This document shows, in pieces, positions 6,043 through 12,891 of a stretch of DNA of 20,092 bases; positions within the stretch are counted from its first letter, which is position 1, and each line of letters opens with the position of its first letter. This stretch comes from a bacterium (GTDB lineage: Bacteria > Cyanobacteriota > Vampirovibrionia > Gastranaerophilales > UBA9971): NCBI GenBank assembly GCA_037147175.1, contig JBAWVS010000050.1, positions 1 to 20,092 of the forward strand, given 5' to 3'. Under the pieces are notes generated by a model. The model saw only the letters and a program-made list of their open reading frames with translations. It made no database searches and was not told the origin of the DNA. A program made the position numbers and the translations under genes.

Positions 6043-8205
6043 CTATGAGCAGCTGCAGCCACATCCGCAACCAAGCCCGAGTGCCTTTTTAGCTTCTTCT
6101 ATATTAACTTCAATACGTCCGTCAACTGCAACACCTTCGGCTGTTTTGTCGGAAATTTTCAGTGGGTTGATGTCAAGTTCTTTAATGAAGCTGAAATCTT
6201 TTATAAGCTGAGAAAGTCTTAAAAGAGTTTCTTCAATCTGCTCAATGTTAGCAGAGCCTTCTCCTCTTGCACCTTTTAAGATTTTATATGCTTTTACGGA
6301 TTGAACCATTTCTTTTACATCAACATCAGTAATAGGATTTACTCTGAAAGCAACATCTTTTAAAGTTTCAACAAAGATTCCGCCAAGCCCGAACATCATT
6401 AGATGTCCGTATTGAGGGTCTGTAGCCACGCCGCAAACCATTTCTCTGTTTCCTTTAACCATTTCCTGAACAATAACGCCATCGAGGTCTTGTGCAATAT
6501 TTCTTGCTTCAAGTCTTTCGATAAGTTCGGCATACTCTGTTCTAAGGTGTTCTTCGCTGTTTATTCCTACTATTACACCGCCAACTTCTGTTTTATGAGA
6601 AATTTTTGTTGATGTAATTTTCATTACAACAGGATAACCGATTTTATTAGCTTCTGCGGCTGCCTCATCGACATTTGAAGCAAAAGCGTATTTACATGTC
6701 CTGATTCCATAAGCATCAAGCACATCTATTGATTCTAAAGTGGTAAGTTGGCTTCTGTTTTCTTTAAGTGCTATTGAAATAATTTCTTTCGCTTTTTCTT
6801 TGTTCACGCTGAAATTAGGTTCTTTACCTTCGGGTCTTTGTGTCCATACACACTGCTGATAAAGTTTAGCAATCGCATTTGCGGCTGATTCAGGATATTG
6901 ATAGAAAGGAACGTTGGTTTTAATCTTGCTCAGCTCACTAAAGAAACTGTTTGGTGTCATCATTACGCAAAGAACAGGCTTTTCAGGATGTTTTGCTTTA
7001 ACGTCCATAATTATTTGAGCAATTTCTATCGGAATAACGTTTTTAAACGGAACTGAAATCATCATAACCGCATCAACATTCTCATCTGCAATAACTGCTT
7101 CGAGTGTTTTCGGATAATGCTCAAGCGGAGCAGTCGCTATCATGTCAATAGGGTTTTTAACGCTTGCAGCCGCAGGTAAAAAGCTTCTTAAATACTCTTT
7201 TGTTTTGTCGGAAATCTGAGCCATTTCTAAACCGAGTTCGCAAATAGCATCAGTTGCCATAATTCCTGGGCCACCAGAGTTTGTAACAACAGCAACTCTT
7301 TTGCCTTTAGGGATAGGACAATTTTCGAAAGCCTGGGCTACTTCAAACATCTCAAGAACTGAAGTTACTCTTATAATACCGCTTTGTTTCAATAAAGCGT
7401 CTGCTGCAAGGTCTGCACCTGCCAGAGAACCTGTATGAGAAGAAGCTGCTGATGCTCCTGCCGCTGATCTTCCTGCTTTAATAGCGACTACCGGTTTTTT
7501 CTTTGTAACTTCTTTAGCTAATCTGCTAAATTCCACAGGCTCTGAAATTGTTTCCATATATAATAAAATTTGGTCTGTATTCGGTTCATCTTTCCAATAG
7601 TCTAAGAAAGTTTCTGTTGTGCAGTCAGCCGCATTTCCTATAGAAACAAACTGGCTCAAACCTACTTTTAAGTCTTCCAACAGGTTTAAAATAGCTGCTC
7701 CTAAAGCACCTGATTGAGAAATAAAAGCTGTTTTTCCTGTTACAGGAAGAGCCATAGCAAATGAAGCATCTAATTTGACTTTTTTATCTGTATTGATAAC
7801 ACCGAGACAGTTTGGACCCACTAATTTCATACCGTATTTTCTGACCTGGTCTCTCAATTCTTCTTCGGCTTTTAGTCCTTCTGCGCCTGTTTCTTTATAT
7901 CCTGCTGAAATAATTACAAGACCTTTAACACCCTTTTCTGCGCATTGGTCTATAACTGCAGGAACGAAATCCTTAGGAATTATAATTACTGCCATTTCAA
8001 CGCTGTTGGGAATATCAAGAATACTTTTATATACTTTCAAACCGCAGATTTCTTCTGCCTTCGGGTTAACAGGATAAAGATCTCCGGTAAATCCATATTT
8101 CAGAAGGTTGCTTAAAATTTCGTTGCCGACAGCGCCTTCTTTTGCGGTTGCTCCTATTATAGCTATCGATTTAGGCTGCATAATTGTATCAAGTGCTTTA
8201 CTCAT
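6043..8205 (-). CDS. Acetate-CoA ligase (ADP-forming), fused alpha and beta subunits
   Basis: The 720-residue enzyme converts acyl-CoA (usually acetyl-CoA), ADP and phosphate to the acid, CoA and ATP, a substrate-level phosphorylation step of fermentation. Residues about 5-130 form the CoA-binding Rossmann domain (SIAIIGATAKEGAVGNEI). About 150-455 form the succinyl-CoA-ligase-like domains, with the catalytic phosphohistidine in SSHTGSLAG at His257. About 480-705 form the ATP-grasp domain (GYPVVMKI, KTEVGGV). Length fits the single-chain form. The ATG at 8205 has AGGA nine bases upstream, and a good promoter lies at 8243-8271. The oddity is a cysteine-rich C-terminal tail, GCGCGCSCS, with Cys713, 715, 717 and 719, beyond the ATP-grasp fold. 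True substrate preference (acetate or other acids) cannot be read from sequence. Confidence 0.93.
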   Translation of the reverse strand: MSKALDTIMQPKSIAIIGATAKEGAVGNEILSNLLKYGFTGDLYPVNPKAEEICGLKVYKSILDIPNSVEMAVIIIPKDFVPAVIDQCAEKGVKGLVIISAGYKETGAEGLKAEEELRDQVRKYGMKLVGPNCLGVINTDKKVKLDASFAMALPVTGKTAFISQSGALGAAILNLLEDLKVGLSQFVSIGNAADCTTETFLDYWKDEPNTDQILLYMETISEPVEFSRLAKEVTKKKPVVAIKAGRSAAGASAASSHTGSLAGADLAADALLKQSGIIRVTSVLEMFEVAQAFENCPIPKGKRVAVVTNSGGPGIMATDAICELGLEMAQISDKTKEYLRSFLPAAASVKNPIDMIATAPLEHYPKTLEAVIADENVDAVMMISVPFKNVIPIEIAQIIMDVKAKHPEKPVLCVMMTPNSFFSELSKIKTNVPFYQYPESAANAIAKLYQQCVWTQRPEGKEPNFSVNKEKAKEIISIALKENRSQLTTLESIDVLDAYGIRTCKYAFASNVDEAAAEANKIGYPVVMKITSTKISHKTEVGGVIVGINSEEHLRTEYAELIERLEARNIAQDLDGVIVQEMVKGNREMVCGVATDPQYGHLMMFGLGGIFVETLKDVAFRVNPITDVDVKEMVQSVKAYKILKGARGEGSANIEQIEETLLRLSQLIKDFSFIKELDINPLKISDKTAEGVAVDGRIEVNIEEAKKALGLGCGCGCSCS

Positions 8206-8242
8206 TTTTCCATTTCCTTTACAAAATAATGTCCATATACCT

Positions 8243-8271
8243 ATTAAAATACGCTGAAAACTTTGTGTAAA
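8243..8271 (-). promoter_or_regulatory. Candidate promoter of the ADP-forming acetate-CoA ligase
   Basis: On the minus strand TTTACA (8271-8266), a 17-bp spacer and TTTAAT (8248-8243) lie about 38 bp before the start codon. This is one of the better sigma-70-type matches in the window. It lies between the upstream radical SAM stop codon and the ligase start, so the ligase can be transcribed independently. Confidence 0.5.
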
Positions 8272-8288
8272 CCAATAAAAATCTTTCC

Positions 8289-8930
8289 TTATTCATACCC
8301 CTGCGGAAGCCATTCACGAATTCTGAATTTTGCTCCGAGATCTTCGACTATTTTTTTGCATTTTTCAACATCAATTTTATAATCGCCATAACCTGTAACG
8401 ATTGTTGCTGTTGTGTCTATTCCGGCTTTAACACTCTCAAAAATAAAGTCTTTTACCGCTTGATAAGCTATAACAGCATCATAACGGGACTTTGACAGTT
8501 CCTGATAAAGGTCTGCATTTTCGGCATTAAGGCTTATTGAAATTTTATCTATAAGCCCGACTAATTCCGGGATTATATTTCTTTTATGTATTAAATTTCC
8601 CTGTCCATTTGAATTTATCCTGACAGGAACATCAGGATAGTTTTGCTTTATGAATTTTGCGATATTTATAACAAGATCAAGCTTGATTAAAGGCTCTCCA
8701 TAACCGCAAAAAACAATTTCTTTTGTGTTTTCTGCATAAGTTGTTTTTATTTCTCGGATTATATCTTCATGGGAAAAATTTTCTTCTTCCAGAACCAGAT
8801 TAACCCCGCCAACGTTGTCTGTTGCGCTTTTTATGCAAAACACGCATTCGTTTGTGCATAAGTTGGTTACATTTATATACATTGAGTTTCCGAGATAATA
8901 TGCGAATTTATTTTTTGTTTTGTTAGTCAT
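8289..8930 (-). CDS. Radical SAM protein of the TatD-associated type
   Basis: The 213-residue protein carries the radical SAM cluster motif CX3CX2C at Cys25, Cys29 and Cys32 (NLCTNECVFC). It also has the glycine-rich SAM contact VFCGYGEPLIK and the later INSNGQGN and ISISLNAEN segments. The opening (YYLGNSMYINVTNLCTN) and the FCGYGEPL signature match my recollection of the small family described as radical SAM protein, TatD family-linked, whose substrate is unknown. Length, near 200-215, also fits; there is no SPASM or other C-terminal cluster domain. The ATG at 8930 has AAGGA about ten bases upstream. It lies 83 bp upstream of the acetate-CoA ligase on the same strand. No tatD gene is in the window, so the usual partner is missing here. 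Confidence 0.85.
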   Translation of the reverse strand: MTNKTKNKFAYYLGNSMYINVTNLCTNECVFCIKSATDNVGGVNLVLEEENFSHEDIIREIKTTYAENTKEIVFCGYGEPLIKLDLVINIAKFIKQNYPDVPVRINSNGQGNLIHKRNIIPELVGLIDKISISLNAENADLYQELSKSRYDAVIAYQAVKDFIFESVKAGIDTTATIVTGYGDYKIDVEKCKKIVEDLGAKFRIREWLPQGYE

Positions 8931-8999
8931 TTTTAATAATTCCTTAAGCAGAATTATAGACCCATCAAATCACTATTTCAATAAATTTAAGACAAAATA

Positions 9000-9722
9000 T
9001 TATTTTTTACCAATAGAACGGAGCAGGTCTTTAATATAAACAATCGTATTTGGAAAGATTCCGTCATACAAATTGTCCATGCCCTTACAAAGTCTTTCTT
9101 GAACGCTTCCACCCATTAATTTGGCAAAGATTTCTGCAAAGGTTTCTGCCTTGCCTCCTAATGTCGCTTTTTGAGGAGTACTGCCTTGAACTACGTAATC
9201 AATATAATAATCAGGTCTTTTGACCTTATTTTTATGTATTTCCAGATTTTGAGGCAAGTTTTTTATATCTTTTAAAAAAGCTTTTGTATAATCTTCCCTT
9301 TTTTTAAGCGTACGATATAATTCATGACCTGTTTCATGCCAAACAGCATTAACAGTTGTAAATTCATTACCGACAGGATTTTCAAACAAACCAACTTTTC
9401 CGGAATAACTTAATGCACCGCAATTGTCCCAAGTAGCACCTTTTGGCCATCCTTGCGGATGTTTTCCTTTTAAAGAAGGAAAAGCATCAGATGCCTTTTG
9501 GGCAAGTTTATATTTTAATTTATTAGCCTTTATAATTTTTTCCCCGATATCTCCCATAGCTAAAATTCCTTCAGCCATATCTTCCACAAAATCCTTGGAA
9601 ACAGGAGAATTAGGACACAATTCAATATATTTCAAAGCGCTTTTCCATTTTTGCGGCTTTACTCCGCAAAAAACAGGTTTGCTTTGAATATTCACATAAT
9701 TAGTTGAAATTCCAACAGACAT
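9000..9722 (-). CDS. Putative zinc metallopeptidase (HETGH) with N-terminal Phe-x-Gly tag
   Basis: The 240-residue protein contains the metallopeptidase motif HETGH at 129-133 (AVWHETGHELYRTL). A second helix follows about 60 residues later, GKAETFAEIFAKLMGG, where Glu193 or Glu197 could be the third zinc ligand. That layout is the gluzincin pattern and resembles the anthrax-lethal-factor-type domain (HExxH, then ExFAExF). The N terminus is polar and followed by KPVFCG (15-20), a short tag also seen in the proteins at 16639 and 18712. No classical signal peptide or membrane helix is present. The ATG at 9722 has an AAAGG site. It appears to be a single gene with 69 bp to the radical SAM gene. 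Metallopeptidase fold is likely; substrate and location are unknown. Confidence 0.7.
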   Translation of the reverse strand: MSVGISTNYVNIQSKPVFCGVKPQKWKSALKYIELCPNSPVSKDFVEDMAEGILAMGDIGEKIIKANKLKYKLAQKASDAFPSLKGKHPQGWPKGATWDNCGALSYSGKVGLFENPVGNEFTTVNAVWHETGHELYRTLKKREDYTKAFLKDIKNLPQNLEIHKNKVKRPDYYIDYVVQGSTPQKATLGGKAETFAEIFAKLMGGSVQERLCKGMDNLYDGIFPNTIVYIKDLLRSIGKK

Positions 9723-9808
9723 TTTTTTACCTTTTTAAGATACATTTTTTAAACGTCTGTGAAGTTTCAAAATTGCCAAAAAATGAAAAAACATTAAAAA
9801 ATAGTAAC

Positions 9809-9906
9809 ATGGGCGTGAGAATCTATCCGAATTTCAATATTTCTAAAAAAACTAAACAGATTGCCACGTTGGCTCTTTAAGTCTCCTCGCAATGACAGCG
9901 CGATTA
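9809..9906. repeat. Palindromic interspersed repeat, degenerate copy 3
   Basis: Positions 9854-9906 align without gaps to the right half of copy 1 (118-170) at 41 of 53 positions, including CTCGCAATGAC (9886-9896). A weak remnant of the left arm (GCG, then AATCTAT) is visible around 9812-9827. The last three aligned bases are the dnaJ stop codon on the minus strand, so the element lies immediately after, or just touches, the end of dnaJ. Confidence 0.7.
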
Positions 9907-11034
9907 AGTGCCTGAAAATGCGCCTTTTATTTTGTCAAAAAGATGGCCGTCTTTTTTTAATTTTTCGTTATTAATTTCTGCAAGTCTTTCGAAAAGCTTT
10001 TTCTCTTCATCAGAAAGAGTTACAGGAGTTAATATATTGATTTTTACAAACTGATCGCCCCTTCGAGAAGGAGTGCTTAAGTGAGGAACACCGACTCCTT
10101 TTAAAGTAAGGACTGTACCTGACTGAATTCCTGCCTGAACTTTAAGTTCTTTATTACCGTCAACTGTTTCAACCTCGATAGAATCCCCAAGGGCTGCCTG
10201 TGAAAAGCTTATTCCTTTTTCAAGGTAAATATTAACACCGTCTCTTTTGAACACTTTATGCGGCTTTGCGTATAAAACTACATATAAATCTCCTGAAGGT
10301 CCTCCATTCAGGCCAGCATCACCTTCCCCGCTGACTCTAAGTTTGTTTCCTGCATCAACACCCGCAGGTATCTTTATATTGATTGATTTTTTTACTTCTT
10401 TTCTTCCTTCTCCCTTGCATTCTTTGCATGGATTGGAAATTATTCTTCCCTGCCCCTGACACTGAGGACAAGTTGACACCTGTGTAAAATGTCCTAAAAT
10501 TGTTTGAGTTACATGCTGAACTTTTCCAGAACCTCCGCAGGTAGGGCAAGTAGAAGGAGATGATCCGGGTTCTGCTTTTGAGCCGTTGCATTTTGAACAA
10601 GTTTCCAGATGTCTTATTTCAACATCTTTTTCCAATCCGAATATTGCTTCTTCAAATTCTATTTCCAGATCAAGCCTTAAATCGCTTCCTCTTCTTGCAG
10701 CGTTAGGGTTTTGTCTGCCGCCTCCGAATCCTCCGCCGAAAAAGCTGGAGAAAATTTCACTCAAGTCGCCAAAACCAAAGTCAAACGGTCCGTTAAAATC
10801 GTATCCTGCATTTTTAAGCCCGTCTTCTCCGTATCTATCGTACATTGAACGTTTATCATCGTCCATAAGTACTTCATAAGCCTGCCCCAGCTCTTTGAAT
10901 TTTGCTTCAGCATCAGGTGCTTTATTTACATCAGGATGAAGCTGTCTGGCTTTTTTTCTAAATGCGCTTTTAATGTCATCTTTTGATGCGTTATTTTCTA
11001 CACCCAGAATTTCATAATAATTACGATTACTCAT
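9904..11034 (-). CDS. dnaJ: Chaperone protein DnaJ (Hsp40)
   Basis: The 376-residue type I Hsp40 stimulates DnaK ATPase and delivers unfolded clients. Domains in order are the J domain (1-70, HPD at 33-35), the Gly/Phe linker (about 74-110, FGGGFGGG), and the zinc domain with four CxxCxGxG-type modules (Cys146/149, 163/166, 189/192, 203/206). The C-terminal client-binding domains follow to the end. Length is standard. The ATG at 11034 has AAGGA about 12 bases upstream. The gene follows grpE by 23 bp on the same strand and is clearly co-transcribed; dnaK is not in the window. No stand-alone terminator follows, but repeat copy 3 begins at the stop codon. Confidence 0.98.
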   Translation of the reverse strand: MSNRNYYEILGVENNASKDDIKSAFRKKARQLHPDVNKAPDAEAKFKELGQAYEVLMDDDKRSMYDRYGEDGLKNAGYDFNGPFDFGFGDLSEIFSSFFGGGFGGGRQNPNAARRGSDLRLDLEIEFEEAIFGLEKDVEIRHLETCSKCNGSKAEPGSSPSTCPTCGGSGKVQHVTQTILGHFTQVSTCPQCQGQGRIISNPCKECKGEGRKEVKKSINIKIPAGVDAGNKLRVSGEGDAGLNGGPSGDLYVVLYAKPHKVFKRDGVNIYLEKGISFSQAALGDSIEVETVDGNKELKVQAGIQSGTVLTLKGVGVPHLSTPSRRGDQFVKINILTPVTLSDEEKKLFERLAEINNEKLKKDGHLFDKIKGAFSGT

Positions 11035-11057
11035 TATATGTTCTTATCCTTTAACTT

Positions 11058-11660
11058 TTACTCATTCACCGCTACATTCACGAGAGCCGGTCTTAATATT
11101 TTATCGCATAATTTATAACCGCTTTGTAATTCTGCAATAACGGTATGATCGGGATGTTCTTCGGTAGGAGTTTGCATAATAGCTTCATGCAAATTCGGAT
11201 CAAATTCTTTTCCTACTGTTTCTATCTTTTCAACGCCCAATTTTTCCAGGGCATCCATAAATTGTTTCTGCACTGCATCAAAACTTTCTTTTAATTTTTC
11301 AGGATCGTCAATTTCTTTGAAAGATTTTTGTGCTCTCTCAAATGTATCTACTACAGGAAGAAGTTTTTTAAGGGTATCTTCGGCCCCGTATTTTAAAAGC
11401 CCTTCTCTTTCCTGTTCCTGTCTTTTTCTAAAGTTGTCAAAATCAGCGGCAAGTCTTATGTAGTGAGACTCTACCGTTTTTTTATCATCTTCGAGTTTTT
11501 CGAATTTGTTTTTTAATTCGCAAAAATCCTCATAACATACCATTTCAGGCTGTTCTTCCTGTTTTTCAGAAGTTTCTTTTATTTCTTCAGATTCACTAAC
11601 AAAAGGATTTTCTTGTAATGATTCTTCATTTTTGTCCTTTGATTTATCTTTTTTAAGCAT
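11058..11660 (-). CDS. grpE: Nucleotide exchange factor GrpE
   Basis: The 200-residue protein releases ADP from DnaK. Residues 1-45 are acidic and disordered. About 45-105 form the long coiled-coil dimerisation helix containing the family segment YIRLAADFDNFRKRQEQE. The beta-wing domain follows, with VGKEFDPNLHEAIMQ and the family-typical ending GYKLCDKILRPALVNVAV. The ATG at 11660 has GAGGA about eight bases upstream. It is the first gene of the grpE-dnaJ pair. No CIRCE element (HrcA operator) is seen upstream, so control may be by another factor or sit on a distant dnaK/hrcA unit. Confidence 0.97.
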   Translation of the reverse strand: MLKKDKSKDKNEESLQENPFVSESEEIKETSEKQEEQPEMVCYEDFCELKNKFEKLEDDKKTVESHYIRLAADFDNFRKRQEQEREGLLKYGAEDTLKKLLPVVDTFERAQKSFKEIDDPEKLKESFDAVQKQFMDALEKLGVEKIETVGKEFDPNLHEAIMQTPTEEHPDHTVIAELQSGYKLCDKILRPALVNVAVNE

Positions 11661-11863
11661 TTTTTAATCCTCAAATCTCTAAATATGTGGAGAAAATAAT
11701 ATAAAATTACTGCCACCAGTTTAACATTATAAAACAACCAAAAAATTTTCCCTTAAAACATTAAAATTTTTATACCTGAAATTTAAAATAATTAACATTA
11801 GTGCAAATTAGAAAGAATTTTGTATAAGTGCTAACTTGTTATTGTCAGAAAAAAAGGGGGTTT

Positions 11864-12661
11864 ATGAGAAAAAATTTTATTTTAACTATTTTACTCGGTG
11901 TGCTTTTAGGCTTAAATTTCACGCTTCCTTCTTCTTCAAAGCCTGATTCTAATTCCATGACAGAAAATAAAAAAGATTTTCTGCAAAAAAAAGTCGAAAA
12001 AAATCCTTTAAAACAGCCTATCCTGTCAATGATTGAAACAGGTTTGAACAGCAACACCTCACAGAAAGGGCAGCAATTCAATGCAACACTCCTGGAAGAC
12101 GTAATTTATGGCGGACAGACTATAATTCCAAAATCCAGCATGGTTTACGGCTCTGTAATAAAAGTTAAAAAATCAGGGAAGTTAGACAAGGACGCTTTTA
12201 TTCAGCTAAAAATAGTTGAAATCAGAACACCTGACGAAAAAATTATTTCTATTGAAGACAAACCTATGATTGTAGAGGTTTCACAGCTTGCTTATACACA
12301 AAAAAAAGAAAGTTTTCTTAAAAACTTGCCGGTTACAATTGCAGGCACCGCAACTTCCATTGTCCTGGGGAAATTTTCTTCTATTGCCGATGCTGCTGTC
12401 TGGGCTATCAGCACAGGCGCAGAAATAACAACAGGATTTATATCGGGAGTTATTTCTCCTGATGAGGGCAAATCAAGAGGGGTAAGTTCTGCACAAAGAG
12501 CTTTAAACTCCAGCCCCCTAGGTTCTGTAAGCACCGTTGTTAAAAAAGGCGAGGATATCTGCCTTAATCCCGGTCAGTATATTTGTATTTTCTTTGACAG
12601 AGAAACGGTTAAATACATAAAAGAAAATATTTCCTGCATTCAAAATAATCATGCCTCTTAA
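11864..12661 (+). CDS. Exported protein of unknown function
   Basis: I place the start at ATG 11864, just after a GGGGG ribosome-binding site, giving 265 residues. A longer reading from 11828 would put a non-signal-like extension in front. Residues 1-22 form a typical signal sequence: MRKN, then a hydrophobic core rich in Leu and Ile. A polar linker follows (about 23-60), then a compact beta-rich domain (about 68-135) with FNATLLEDVIYGGQTIIP and the SSMVYGSVIKVKKSGKL segment. That arrangement faintly recalls the VirB10/TrbI beta domain (IPKGS-like turn), but the similarity is too weak for a call. A Gly/Ala-rich hydrophobic stretch (about 145-195) follows, then a last beta segment with GEDICLNPGQYICIFFD. 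Probably periplasmic or envelope-associated. It stands alone, divergent from grpE. Confidence 0.75.
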   Translation: MRKNFILTILLGVLLGLNFTLPSSSKPDSNSMTENKKDFLQKKVEKNPLKQPILSMIETGLNSNTSQKGQQFNATLLEDVIYGGQTIIPKSSMVYGSVIKVKKSGKLDKDAFIQLKIVEIRTPDEKIISIEDKPMIVEVSQLAYTQKKESFLKNLPVTIAGTATSIVLGKFSSIADAAVWAISTGAEITTGFISGVISPDEGKSRGVSSAQRALNSSPLGSVSTVVKKGEDICLNPGQYICIFFDRETVKYIKENISCIQNNHAS

Positions 12662-12891
12662 ATTCAAAAAACTTATTAAAAATTTACTTAATAAATTTAT
12701 ATAACCTCCCAAACAGCCTCTGTATTTTAAAAAAATTTTTAAGTTTATTTATTTTAAAGAAAATTAACAAACTTAAAGAAAATTATGTTGTAACATGCAT
12801 GCCTAACCCTTAAATTTTTTATATATAATATATGGTATGGGATAAGAAAAATAAGAGTCGACAAATGTAGTCAAATTTGGGAGGAGACCTG

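Noticed and set aside
6038-6054. AGCTGC/GCAGCT hairpin at the junction of the 86-residue gene and the acetate-CoA ligase as a bidirectional terminator
   Set aside because: The stem is only 6 bp, lacks a T tract on both strands, and is explained by the codons of the Cys/Ser-rich ligase tail.
10355-10879. Alternative open frames on both strands within dnaJ
   Set aside because: These are shadows of the dnaJ reading frame, with no starts or domains of their own.
11800-11836. CIRCE-like half site (AAGTGCTAA) between grpE and the exported-protein gene
   Set aside because: CIRCE needs TTAGCACTC-N9-GAGTGCTAA. Only one arm is present, the upstream TTAGTGCAA is not its complement, and the spacing is wrong.
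12518-12712. Minus-strand open frame overlapping the 3' end of the exported-protein gene
   Set aside because: It has no ribosome-binding site and unconvincing composition, and it is opposed by a well-supported gene with signal peptide on the plus strand.
12877-12891. Upstream TTG start for nrdJ
   Set aside because: It would overlap the GGAGG ribosome-binding site that correctly serves GTG 12892.
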